Source: Stromatinia cepivora
Taxonomy: Eukaryota; Ascomycota; Leotiomycetes; Helotiales; Sclerotiniaceae
Direction of reading: 5' to 3'
Assembly (NCBI GenBank): GCA_014898415.1
Contig: RCTD01000024.1
Coordinates: 558,001-622,000, forward strand
Length of the DNA: 64,000 nucleotides
In this document: one piece after another, positions 38,672 through 48,619 of the stretch
How positions within the stretch are numbered: the stretch's first letter is position 1
Layout of the letters: every line of letters starts with the position of its first letter
Program-made: the position numbers and the translations under genes
The notes under the pieces: generated by a model
What the model was told of the DNA's origin: nothing
The model's input: only the letters and a program-made list of their open reading frames with translations
The model's database searches: none

Positions 38672-39407
38672 TATATTTTATCTTCTTATCAAATCTTGTT
38701 ATTGCGAAAAGTGTTCTTTCGTGAGAATTGTTCTTTTGCAAAAAAAAGTCATGGAATTCATGTTCAAGATGAGAATATATCTTAGATTGGTATAACTTTG
38801 AATATGTGTAAAGATTACTTCTTCAAAAGCCTACTTTGGTACACTACGTGCATTCTTGAATAGTCCTTGAATGGTTAAGGTTGTGAGATGTACAACGAGA
38901 TCGCTTCTTCAAAAGTCCTTCCTCCGTACCGCTGGAATGGATGTGTCAGGTTCCAAGAATTTCCAATAGACAGTATGTCTAATAGTCCGGACCAGCAGAG
39001 TAAATCTTTGGAAAGTTTAATACGTTTGAATCAAATAGGACATTCATATACTTTAAATTATTTAGATGGCCTGAATGAACTACTGTTACGATGGTAACAG
39101 CTGACTTATCAAGAGCTCGAGTCATGTGCAATAAACACGTGATTTGGATCCTTTGGAGCTTAGGATCCAAGAGGATCCAGTAGGGTATGAAGGTCTATAT
39201 AATCAGGATGGATTTCCTTTGTAAAAAGCTTCATATTCAAGATCAATTATTTAGTATAATCTACTATCAGTTATGAATTGCAATTATTTATTGTTGTTAT
39301 TTAAGTCCCTGCTTGACGCCTAGTTATAACCCATCTCGAGAGCCTAGAGCACTTCCACGTGATCTAGACGGCAAACCTCGTAACAACTACATGACCTGCT
39401 CACTGAT

Positions 39408-39542
39408 TTGAATGATTGGAATATTTTAAATGACCTAAATGTTCTAAATGCTCTGAATGTTCTAAATCGTCTTAATCTTTTAAATGATTTGAATATTCCA
39501 AATAGTCTAAATGTCCTAGATAATTTGAATGTTTCAAATAGT
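39408..39542 (+). repeat. Degenerate 9-bp tandem repeat (about 15 units), consensus CTAAATGTT
   Basis: Fifteen consecutive 9-bp units related to CTAAATGTT, with variation mainly at positions 2-3 and 7-9. Because the unit is three codons, one plus-strand frame stays open and spells Leu-Asn-x repeats (LNVLNALNVLNRLNLLNDLN). No start codon or neighbouring domain was found that would make it a gene. Confidence 0.8.
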
Positions 39543-40504
39543 GTAACAAGGTAGTAGGCTTGGAATGATATTCAATTTGAGCTATAATCTTTTAGGGTTC
39601 CTAAGATCCTTTGAGTCTGACCTTTTTCAGGATTGTAGGAAAATGTCCAAGTTTATATACACATGAGAGTGTGATGAGACCTTATTTATCCAGTTCACCC
39701 GGAGCTCAGCTCGGAACCATTCTTCCGTGCAACAAATAGTTTAAATATTCCAAGTCTCTTTATTATTGGACTACAGTCCGAACTATTAGACACACTGTAT
39801 GTAACTAGGCTAGATAAGACCTTCAGACATACGATAGGATTACTTTCCCAACCGAGCTCCAAATTTGCAATGACAATCTGAATGAAGTTTTGGATTACTT
39901 TTAGGGGATTTAGACATTGGAAAGCTCTATGGAGTCACTATACCATTACGAGAAATCAAGCTATTTAAAGGATTTGCTGATGTTTGGGGCGACCCTTCGA
40001 TTGTTCTAACGAAGTCAGATACAGATAAGTAGTATGGAATGACATTTGATAAACCTCTACCTCTTAGCATGTAATTTTACTCATAATCAGACTAGCCATT
40101 GGCCATTTAAATCCCACAGCATCCAGTAGTCAAAAGAAAAAAACAATCTACAAGTCTTCAAGTATATTTTAGTATTCTATAACTTGTAAGATGTGAGCGA
40201 GAAATATTTACTCTTCGGTTCTTGACTTGGGAGATCGGGTCAGGATATATATTGGACTACCCAGCAAAAGATCAATTATAGTAATGGTGAAACAGTCTTT
40301 TCATACAAAACCGCCATAAACAAAAATAGTAGTATGTATACCTACCTCCTATAGCTAGTTAATCGGAGATATCGAGGAGTATTAAAGAAAACTAGACCAA
40401 CTAGCTATTAACTATTCTTGTATTTATATTTATATTCAATAAACTTCTTCCTACTATAACATCCGGAACCTGCTATATAAACACCAGCGCATCTATAACT
40501 CTTT

Positions 40505-40565
40505 AAATTATCAAATTATCAAATTATCAAATTATCAAATTATCAAATTATCAAATTATCAAATT
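40505..40565. repeat. Microsatellite (AAATTATC), seven units plus five bases
   Basis: Perfect 8-bp tandem array, 40505-40560, followed by AAATT. Confidence 0.97.
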
Positions 40566-40701
40566 CCCGCTCTGGTGTCCTGTTTACTGAAATTATAGAG
40601 GCGGTTATGACAGTGTATGGGTGAAATAAGTTGGGTAGTGGAATTGATCATGAAAGGATGTTTGGGTTGGGTTAAATTGAAAGTTCGGGTTAATATGAAG
40701 G

Positions 40702-40815
40702 GTTTGGGGTGATATGGATACAGGTTGAACTGTTGGGGTGAATGTATAGATTGGTTTGGGGTGATATGGATACAGGTTGAACTGTTGGGGTGAATGTATA
40801 GATTGGTTTGAATGT
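40702..40815. repeat. 52-bp tandem duplication
   Basis: The unit starting GGTTTGGGGTGATATGG occurs at 40702-40753 and again at 40754-40805 with no visible difference; a third start (GGTTTGAATG) follows. The G-rich unit also includes GTTGGGGTGAATG. Confidence 0.93.
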
Positions 40816-41216
40816 TTAGACTATGTTGAGTATCCAGAATGTATCGAATATCCAGTGTGAGTTTCACACATAATCTTACATAAACATACGGACTAGATCG
40901 TATATTATCCTTCCTAAGTTCCTTTGATTATTCAAGAGATAGAAATATTATCTGACGAAATGTTAAGTGAGAAAATGGAAATCATCGATGAGGTCATGTT
41001 CATGTTTAAGATGATATAATGAGGTATTAGATACCTGGTAGGCGTTGTAAAAGATGATGTATAGAGGTGTAGAATTCAGCCACTGTCTCTTTAGTGTGCT
41101 ATTTCTAAGTTCTAGCCCTTTAATACCTTCTAACCATGCGTAAAAACAATATAAGTAGAGTAAAAGAAACCAACATCTTCATTCAACTATCCTCAACCCC
41201 CCCCCAAGCACAACGC

Positions 41217-42467
41217 TCACTCACTCCACTCATACCTAACCAAAGCATCCTCCTCCTTCCCATCCCCCCCAAACCACCTCCCCAACAAACTCGCCACCCT
41301 CGTCCACGACAGCACCCCCAAAACCCCATATAGAACCCTAACCCCCCATTCCGTCTGCGGATTAATGATCCCGGGAGCCCCGGGCGGAAGTTTCTGTACT
41401 CCCTCCACAAACGGTCTCATTTTCTCCTCATACTTCTCAAGTCCCACTTCCCAATTCCCATTACAAGCTCCCAATTCTCCCGCGAGATAATATGCTCCTA
41501 GAATAGCTGAGCTAGTGCCCATTCCCGAGATGGGAGAGGGACAATAACCCGCATCTCCTACTAATGCGATTTTGCCTTTGGAAAATTGAGGGGGGTTTAC
41601 TTGTGCGATTTCTTGCATGTAGTAATCTGGAGCTTTGTCCATTCCATCTAGGACTCTCGCGATTTCCCATCCCATATCGCTCATTTCTTCTCTCCACGCA
41701 CGCTTTTGTTCTTCGGGTGTCATTTTTAGATAGTTGACTAATTTGCAGGTTTTGGTGGGGTCGGTGATACTGAGGTATACTCGAGTGGTAGTACCATGGT
41801 GGATATTATCTGGGCGCAATAGTATCATACGACCGCGTGTGGAACTATACCATTTTCCCCATCCATCGTCTTGGGATGCTTTGGGGATGGTGAAATATGT
41901 TGTATATTGATATAGTGATTTCAAACCGTCGTTTGGGAGGGGAATAGCAAGACGTCTAGTTTTTGAACGCAATCCATCGGCTCCAACGACCAGATCAAAC
42001 ATTCTCTGTTTCCCTTTTGCAAAAGTAACAAGAACACCTTCATCCATCTCTTCAAGCCCAGTAACATAATCATCCCAAACGTACTCACACGTCTCCTTGG
42101 TACTCTCATAAAAGATCTCCGACAAATCCCCTCTTAAAATTTCAATATCACTGGTAAACGAATTTCCATGTTCCTCCATGGGAAAGGAAGCCCTAGGGAA
42201 ACCACTCTTGTCTACGAATTGTAGACCCAATTCATGGGTTACCCTTGAGCGAATGGTAGATTCGAGTCCCATCCGAGCCACGACAGCGCGGGCAGGACCT
42301 CGAATATCGATTCCTTGGCCGGCGGAACGAAGGGAGGGGGATCGTTCGATGATTGTGGTGGTTATAGAGGCGCGATGAAGCCAGTAGGCTAGGACAGGAC
42401 CGGCGATACTGGCGCCCGAGATGAGAATGTGGGGTTTTCGGGTGGAGGAGGAGGTTTTGATGGACAT
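41217..42467 (-). CDS. FAD-dependent monooxygenase (group A flavoprotein hydroxylase-like)
   Basis: Single-exon gene, 416 residues. Such enzymes use NAD(P)H-reduced FAD and O2 to hydroxylate aromatic or polyketide-like substrates; the substrate here cannot be told. Three family motifs are in place: the N-terminal dinucleotide-binding loop HILISGASIAGP (residues 13-24, a GxxxxG variant), the DG motif LVVGADGLRSKTR (about 159-171) and the GD motif IALVGDAGYCPSPISGMG (about 300-317) that binds the FAD ribityl/phosphate. ILRGDL (110-115) supplies the conserved Arg. A hydrophobic stretch near 377-396 could touch membrane. The start is the first in-frame ATG (complement of 42465-42467); the frame is open further upstream only from a TTG. 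There are no biosynthetic neighbours. Confidence 0.9.
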   Translation of the reverse strand: MSIKTSSSTRKPHILISGASIAGPVLAYWLHRASITTTIIERSPSLRSAGQGIDIRGPARAVVARMGLESTIRSRVTHELGLQFVDKSGFPRASFPMEEHGNSFTSDIEILRGDLSEIFYESTKETCEYVWDDYVTGLEEMDEGVLVTFAKGKQRMFDLVVGADGLRSKTRRLAIPLPNDGLKSLYQYTTYFTIPKASQDDGWGKWYSSTRGRMILLRPDNIHHGTTTRVYLSITDPTKTCKLVNYLKMTPEEQKRAWREEMSDMGWEIARVLDGMDKAPDYYMQEIAQVNPPQFSKGKIALVGDAGYCPSPISGMGTSSAILGAYYLAGELGACNGNWEVGLEKYEEKMRPFVEGVQKLPPGAPGIINPQTEWGVRVLYGVLGVLSWTRVASLLGRWFGGDGKEEDALVRYEWSE

Positions 42468-43833
42468 TTTGGAGTGAGTGGAAAGAGCCGTGATGCTGGT
42501 GGGGGAAGGGGCTGGCAGGGGTTGATTGGTGGATAGCGGGGAACCTGGGTTTGGCCGATTTGAGAGTTGAGTGTATAGGACGATATAATTGATCGTCAAC
42601 GGCTGTCATAGACTCTGATGATTGAGATATATATATCCGCCACCAACCAGTACATCAATAGTCAACAAACAGGTAAATCTCGACCGTGTTTGTACTGACA
42701 TATGAACCATAAGCCGTGTTACACGTATGAAAATGGTGATATCATAGACTCAACGCAAATCCGATCAATTCACGAGGAGGAAGTACAGTATGTGAAAGCT
42801 TGAAAATGATGTGTGAAATAAAAGTAAGTAAGGGACTTTGTGAATGATATATAAACAGCTCTCTTGAAGGAGTGGGGTTATAAAAGCTTTATATCCGACA
42901 GACTACTGTAGAACTTGGAATGTCCGGTTAGACTTTCCTGCATATCAGAGATCGACGACATTAGGATCGAAAACAAAGAGAAAAATATGCTATAATTATC
43001 TCGATGAGAAACTATTCTCTTGGAGCAGTATTGCTGCATGTCAGTGTATGAGGTAGGTGGTATCACTAATCCCTGCATCGGTAAAAACAAGCGGCCGAGA
43101 TGGATGTTTTAAAGTCCGTTAAGTCGTATCGGTGAAAATAGCCGGCCGACATAAATAGAAAGACCGATGTATATCAGTCCCTATCCTCTATGTTTGTTTC
43201 ACTTAAAACAAGATGACTTGATGAGATTACGCGCAATCGGGATTCTAATTGGTTTCGAGATATCTAAGTACGCCATGAAAATGCCGTTGAAAGGAAGGGT
43301 TTATCGGAGTTAAGTTACCTAGTATAGCGAGGACTTAACGAGCGAGATAGGTAGGTTACGGAATTAGCAAGGAAAAGCTACCTACCTATCTAGCAAGACT
43401 CATAACATACAGTACGCATTTGGACCACGCTGCCACACTATAAGCCCCAAACCCTACTAAATCTTCAAACATTATCTTAAATACCCATGAGTACTGCACA
43501 TATGTACTGAGTGGGTATCGTATCGTATCTTATTGAAAAGCAAAATATCCAGATATATTACATCACTTTCGCTAAATCAATACAAAATGAAAAGAATATG
43601 TCGTAGCGCTGTACCTTTCGACAATGATGATTGCCAGTCTTTCAATATATGAGCGCTGGCAACCCCATTATGACCCATTATCCCCTAAATCAGATACAAG
43701 AATGAAGGAAATGAGCTCCGGTTTTAACTCCAATGTGAAGAAAGCAATACCCATGACCCTCTTACTCGTGATCATACATCGTTAATGAACTTCTCCGCTT
43801 CCAGTCTCCAGTCAGACCCTTCTTAATTCTCAA
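42468..43833. other. Intergenic region between monooxygenase and zinc-finger gene
   Basis: About 1.37 kb. It holds the monooxygenase promoter (TATATATAT near 42627-42636 on the upstream side, about 160 bases before its ATG) and the 3' flank of the zinc-finger gene. A perfect 11-bp inverted repeat lies at 43345-43391. No frame with an ATG and recognisable features was found. Confidence 0.5.
43345..43391. repeat. Inverted repeat, 11-bp arms, 25-base loop
   Basis: AGATAGGTAGG (43345-43355) and CCTACCTATCT (43381-43391) are perfect complements and could form a stem-loop. No T-run or gene association is evident. Confidence 0.85.
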
Positions 43834-45325
43834 TCAAGCAGCACTAAACCTCTTGTTCTTCACCTCTCCACTCGGACGTTTCTTTAGTGCAATAAATGTC
43901 TTAACCCTCCTCAACCTTGCCATCAAATCCTTATCTTTCGCATCCCTAATACTCTTCGCATCTTCATCATCTGCAAAATCAGGTGCTAAATCATCACCAT
44001 CCTCACCACCAGCCTCATTCATCGTAGGTGCAATATAACTTCTTCTCGAGCCTTTTTCATTCTTTTCTCTGCCCGCTCTCAGTCCATGCTCACTCTTCAA
44101 CACGCGTAACACGACCTCCCATCCGGCAAGCTCTCTTGATTTCGAGTTCTGCGTCGCAGCAAGACCGTTTTGTGATATAGGATTACGCCAAGGACAATAT
44201 TCACGATGTTGGGCGATGGGATCGAGACCGGGGACGATAGCTGGTTCAGTTTCTTTACCTGTGGCAGAAACGGATCTGCTTTTGAACATCCAAAGACCAA
44301 GAATTCGATAACATGTTTGACATGAGACAGATTCTAGTTGATGGCCAAGACGATCATGTTTGTGACCTTGCCAACCACAAAGAGACATCATTAAAGCCAC
44401 TTTATTGATTTCACTAGGAGGATTCATTTGTGTTTCAGGAGATGATTTGAGGAAATCTCGGGGAAGGTAGGTTATTACGCGATTGATATCGAGGCCTTCT
44501 GGAGGTGTCATATTAGAAAGGTATGGTAAGTGTTCCGCTCTTTGTTGGAGCTCATCGTAACGTTCGCGAAGGGTTTGTATGGTAACTGCAGTTTTATTGA
44601 GGGGGAGCTTGAATATGACATCTGCGACATAGTTAACACTAAGACAATGAACATAATCCAAATTACATACCATCGCATCCTCTCTGTCTCCAGGGACAAC
44701 TCCCATCATGCGAAGTGATAATAAGTTCAACATATTTATCAATCAACGCATTTTCTACTGAATTAGTTAGTATTAAATCACTGATAGATGCGCGATCGAG
44801 GCCCTCACCAATATTTTCCGCAATATAAACTTCCTTCTCTTTTCCATCCTCTTCCTTCTTATTCAATTTAACCAGAATCTCCACATTACAGAAACAACAT
44901 CTAACGCGCTCCTTCTTTTGACAAACCCATCCCCTCTTCGCCCATTCCACCTCATTAACCCTCGCCGGCTTTGGTGTCCAATCCGTCAGATTCGAGAAAG
45001 ACTTTAATCTCCTGAGAAATTCGGCGCGATCATATGGCGCCCATTTAGGAGGTTCTGAATGCGAAACTGGAGTCGCAGAGAGTTTATAAACGGGCGCCAA
45101 TTTCTGACGAGCATTATCGAGTTCAGATGATGCGCCAGTTAAGGAAGGTATTCGATTAAGGCTTGAAGATGAATAAGAGATCCGTGGCTTCTTCATATTT
45201 GAATCTATGTCGTTTTGTGGTTTCTCCGGAGTTTTGTTTACTTCGTGTGCCGATAAGGAGGAATCGGATTTTTTGTTTCCCAAGCCGTTAAGGAGGGCAT
45301 TGAATTTTCTTTTGGTTGTATTCAT
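43834..45325 (-). CDS. C3HC zinc-finger / Rsm1-like (NIPA family) nuclear protein
   Basis: Two exons, complement of 44671-45325 and 43834-44621. The 49-bp intron (44622-44670) runs GTATGT to GCAG in phase 1; joining gives RQRGCDDVIFKLPL. Product 480 residues. The C3HC domain (about 94-218) has the cysteines around C135, C143/144 and C146 plus the H206-x3-C210-PWRQ block; the second Rsm1-type half repeats it (C319-x2-C322, H357-x3-C361-PWRN). Human ZC3HC1/NIPA is a nuclear-basket protein and fission yeast Rsm1 acts in mRNA export; a similar role is inferred. A Lys/Arg-rich N-terminus and an acidic then basic C-terminus (about 418-480) fit a nuclear protein. The start is the ATG at 45325; upstream there is only a GTG. 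Confidence 0.88.
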
Positions 45326-45665
45326 TTTCGCGGCTGAGATGGTGACACTAAGTGACACTCTCGTGGTGCCGTAAACTCACCTTATTGTTGACGAGATGAT
45401 AAATAAAATGATTTTGAGGGTGCACTTCTCTTTTATTTACGGCGGTTACTTACTTACTCATGCTCACAAGATGAAAGGCGAAAGGCTGCCCCTGTCGATT
45501 TGAATTCAGGTTCTGGTCCGTGCCAGGCTTGTCACCTTGCTTTCACTCCGCAGTAGCTTCAAAACTTCCTGCTTCTTGCTTGCGTATTTGAGAAACCCCA
45601 CCAAGAAAATTGGGACAAGGAACAAAGAGATTCAAATGCCCCTCAATTACTGTATACTGTAATTC
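45326..45665. promoter_or_regulatory. Shared divergent promoter (zinc-finger gene and nucleotidase gene)
   Basis: The start codons of the two genes are only 340 bp apart and point away from each other, so both promoters must lie here. I see no clear TATA box in good position for either gene. Confidence 0.6.
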
Positions 45666-46922
45666 ATGTCAAAGACTACAAGGGAAAATAAAAACTCCTT
45701 CAATTACTTATCACCAAGAAGAATCTTATTTGTATCTTTCTTGATAGTCATACTGGCTTTCATTATAAATAAATTCCTACCTCGCCTTACTCTTATATCT
45801 CATCATTTCTCTCCTACCAGTACCAAACCACTATTTACAGCTTCAATTTCCAAGATGTCTAACTACAGTAAAGAATTGGAGGTGGCTCAATTAGCTGTCC
45901 AAAGAGCAGCTATTTTGACCAAGAAGGTTTTCCATGAAAAATCCAAAGGAACATTATCTAAAGACGACAAATCACCTGTTACAATTGGTGATTTCGGTGC
46001 TCAAGCTTTGATCATCCAGGCTATTAAGAAGAACTTCCCTAATGACGAGGTTGTAGGTGAAGAGGAAGCTAGCGATTTAAGAGAGAATGCTAAATTGAGA
46101 GATCAAATTTGGGAATTGGTTGAAGCTTCTAAACTTTCGGATCCAGAAGCTGAGAAGGTTTTGGGTGGTCCAGTTGAGAGTGTAGATGCTATGCTTGATG
46201 CTATCGATGCAGGAAACAGTGCTGGTGGAGCTAAAGGAAGAATTTGGGCTTTAGATCCTATCGACGGAACTAAGGGATTCTTGAGAGGTGGTCAATATGC
46301 TGTTTGCTTAGCATTGATGGTTGATGGAGATATCAAAGTTGGTGTTCTTGGATGTCCTAATCTTCCAGTTGATGACTCCGCGCCATTGTCAGCTGATGCT
46401 GGTAAGGATGCATCAGATGATGAAGGGAAGGGTGTTCTTTTCTCAGCAGTATTAGGACAAGGTGCTACGAGTCGACCATTGGGTACTGGAGCATTAGCAA
46501 AGGGTCAGTCTATTCAAATGAAGCCAGTTACGGATTTAAGTCAAGCTACATTCTGTGAGAGTGTTGAAGCAGGTCACTCTTCCCATGGCGATCAACAAGC
46601 TATTGCTACCAAATTGGGTGTTACCAAGGCTAGTGTCCGAATGGATTCGCAAGCTAAATATGGATCAATTGCTAGAGGTGCTGGAGACATTTACCTTAGA
46701 CTTCCTGTTAGCGCGACTTACCAAGAGAAGATTTGGGATCATGCCGCTGGAGATCTTATTGTAAGAGAGGCAGGTGGACAAGTTACTGATTCTGTCGGAC
46801 GAAGATTGGATTTCAGCAAGGGAAGAACTTTGGCTGAAAACAAGGGTGTCGTTGCAGCTCCGGCAGCAATTCACGGCCACGTTTTGGGGGTGGTTAAGGA
46901 GGTTTTAGGGGCCAAGAAATAA
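45666..46922 (+). CDS. MET22: 3'(2'),5'-bisphosphate nucleotidase (Met22/Hal2 family)
   Basis: Intronless, 418 residues. The enzyme hydrolyses 3'-phosphoadenosine 5'-phosphate to AMP, clearing the by-product of sulfate assimilation; the yeast enzyme is inhibited by Li+ and Na+. Lithium-sensitive phosphatase motifs are complete: SPVTIGDFGAQ (103-113), GEEEA (131-135), DPIDGTKGF (197-205) and WDHAAGDLIVREAGG (357-371), supplying the metal-binding acidic residues. The frame starts at ATG 45666, giving a 63-residue N-terminal extension with a hydrophobic segment (about 20-38, ILFVSFLIVILAFIINKFL) before a second ATG at 45855 (MSNYSKELEVAQLAVQ), where the conserved domain begins. The long form may be membrane-anchored or organellar and the short form cytosolic; which is used cannot be decided here. 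Confidence 0.94.
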   Translation: MSKTTRENKNSFNYLSPRRILFVSFLIVILAFIINKFLPRLTLISHHFSPTSTKPLFTASISKMSNYSKELEVAQLAVQRAAILTKKVFHEKSKGTLSKDDKSPVTIGDFGAQALIIQAIKKNFPNDEVVGEEEASDLRENAKLRDQIWELVEASKLSDPEAEKVLGGPVESVDAMLDAIDAGNSAGGAKGRIWALDPIDGTKGFLRGGQYAVCLALMVDGDIKVGVLGCPNLPVDDSAPLSADAGKDASDDEGKGVLFSAVLGQGATSRPLGTGALAKGQSIQMKPVTDLSQATFCESVEAGHSSHGDQQAIATKLGVTKASVRMDSQAKYGSIARGAGDIYLRLPVSATYQEKIWDHAAGDLIVREAGGQVTDSVGRRLDFSKGRTLAENKGVVAAPAAIHGHVLGVVKEVLGAKK

Positions 46923-47051
46923 GTTGTTCATATGTATTCGTCACAAATAAAAACCATGATACCTTTATAGCTTGTACATCAATGCAGTAGATATATCTAC
47001 AATAGCTACAAGTGGCATTATCTCTATACAGATCATTCGGATATTTAGCCC

Positions 47052-47870
47052 CTACTTAATCTTCTTATTCTTCAACTTAATCTCCTCCCCGTTAACAAAG
47101 ATTCCCTTCCCCTTATACGGTTCGGGAACTCTCCACTTTCTAATTTGTGCCGCAAAAAGTAATACAACTCCTTTCTCTGGTCCTTCCAACAATATACGTG
47201 TAGGTTGTGGTGTACTCGCTTTCACGAATCTTGGAACGGGCAATTCGATAGGATGAGAGTATCCTACTTTTAAGACAACAAATTGTTGACCTTCGAATTC
47301 GGGGGTTTTAGTTGTTACATTGGAGGCTGGTTCAACAGTGGCACGATATCCAACACCGACTAGACGGAGAATAGCACTGTGACCTTCGGAGACACCGAGG
47401 ATGTGATTTTGAAGATAGGCGCGAGTGGTTCCTTTAGGGGAATTGTTAGAGGGTCAAAAAGAAATACTGAGAAATGGCAGAAGGAATAAATGCTTACCCC
47501 ACACCGCTCTTTGGTTCTTCACTTCTCTATCCTCCACTCTGACAATTGCTTTCCGTGTATTGACATCATGCTCGATTTTAATAAATGGTTCGATTGACAT
47601 CGACATTTTCCCCAACGGACCCTCAATCTTAACAATCGGTCTCCCTGCCACGGCAGATCCTTTCGCCGGCGGCGGTGGTGGTATAACTGTGAAAGTTACC
47701 TCTGGGGGAATTGATAACGGTGCGCTTCCAATGTGGGAGTTTCGACATGTTGATGCGGAGAAGGATCGTGAGGCAATTGGGAAGGCGGGTAGGAGGAATG
47801 AGGGAATTGAGACGGAGGGCGTGGAGGTAAGGACCTGGGTTAGGCCTTTGGATCGAGCGGTGGACAACAT
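47052..47870 (-). CDS. MRPL6: Mitochondrial large ribosomal subunit protein uL6m
   Basis: Two exons, complement of 47498-47870 and 47052-47431, with a 66-bp phase-1 intron (GTAAGC...CTAAC...AAAG). Product 250 residues. It is the mitochondrial counterpart of bacterial L6, which binds the sarcin-ricin loop region of 23S rRNA. The N-terminus is a typical presequence (Ser/Arg/Leu-rich, RSFSAS near residues 35-40, a probable cleavage region). The body starts at HIGSAPLSIPPEVTF and includes VKIEGPLGKM and, near the C-terminus, the L6 signature PEPYKGKGI. Across the junction the protein reads QRAVWG then TTRAYLQNHILGV, as expected for the family. It converges with the nucleotidase gene, ending 129 bp from it. 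Confidence 0.93.
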
Positions 47871-48619
47871 GGTGGGCGGATAGCTACTGTTTTGTTGTTA
47901 GGGTCGCTGTCGATAGAATTTGAGGTCGGGTTAAATGTGGTTAGCGTGGATTTTGGTCGTGCACGTGCTTTCGTGAATGTCGAGGTGAGGTTTCAGTTTC
48001 TGACTTGGAATGCGAACGCGTAAATATTGGGTGATGGAGAATTGTCAAAAGTTACAATTCTAACTCGATAAAATGGATGAGCTCCTCATCAAAATTATAT
48101 CTCTGAAGTCATTCACAAATATGTTCCTAAAAATCTCAAGGTGAAAAGTACTCAAGTAGTCCAATGTCTTCAAGTACATAACAACTACATATCACTTTAG
48201 GAAAGAACAAGATCCCATTCCAGATTCACCCTCTTTTTCATTTCTTATAATTCACTTCCCCCAGATCTGTTCATGATCTGTATCTGTGACGACGAAGACG
48301 ATAGCGTCGTCTACTTCAGTTTTCTCGATTTCTTCTATCCTCACCTTTTCTCTTCAACCTTTCTATCTTCAATTTTTCAGCAATACCAATCTTTTTCAAC
48401 TGCAGTTACCTTTTCCTTTCTCAAAGACTTCAACCTACTCCATCTCCATTTTCTGTCTTTTATTAAATTTATCTCCAGTTCCTCAAATTACGACGTACCA
48501 ACTATCAGACGATCTTATCGTTTTTAAAATTTACCTTGCTTCTGAGAGGCGACTCAAGCTTATCGTTGGCGCATACCCCATACAAATTAAATAGTCTCAC
48601 AGGGCGCTACCCCTCCAAT
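47871..48619. promoter_or_regulatory. Divergent promoter region (uL6m and Kar5-like genes)
   Basis: 749 bp between two divergent start codons. Notable sites are a perfect palindrome GCACGTGC (47961-47968, an E-box core) near the uL6m side and a long pyrimidine-rich tract (about 48330-48480) upstream of the Kar5-like gene, as is usual for fungal 5' leaders. The frames read there are low-complexity Ser/Phe-rich and not supported as genes. Confidence 0.45.

Larger units (their letters stand above)
38674..41216. other. Gene-free stretch with tandem repeats
   Basis: About 2.5 kb of normal base composition between the transposon nest and the first gene. I see no supported gene. It carries the 9-bp repeat at 39408-39542, an inverted repeat (ATAGCTAGTT at 40351-40360 and its complement at 40399-40408), the 8-bp microsatellite at 40505 and the 52-bp duplication at 40702. 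Short frames such as 38888-39097 (69 codons, ATG start) have no recognisable features. Confidence 0.6.

Noticed and set aside
38888..39097. 69-codon ATG frame beside the transposon nest
   Set aside because: No domain, signal or conserved motif; length is expected by chance at this composition. It partly overlaps a faint 9-bp periodicity.
40505..40565. CRISPR-like short repeat array
   Set aside because: The 8-bp units are contiguous with no spacers: a microsatellite in a eukaryotic genome.
40559..40867. 102-codon minus-strand frame
   Set aside because: Starts at GTG, is translated from the 52-bp duplication and has no domain.
42468..42599. 44-residue N-terminal extension of the monooxygenase
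   Set aside because: The upstream extension begins at TTG, is Pro/Ser/Thr-rich without motif, and the first ATG (42467) lies just ahead of the FAD-binding loop.
45326..45358. 11-residue extension of the zinc-finger protein
   Set aside because: It would start at GTG; the ATG at 45325 has a good context (CGAAAATGA).
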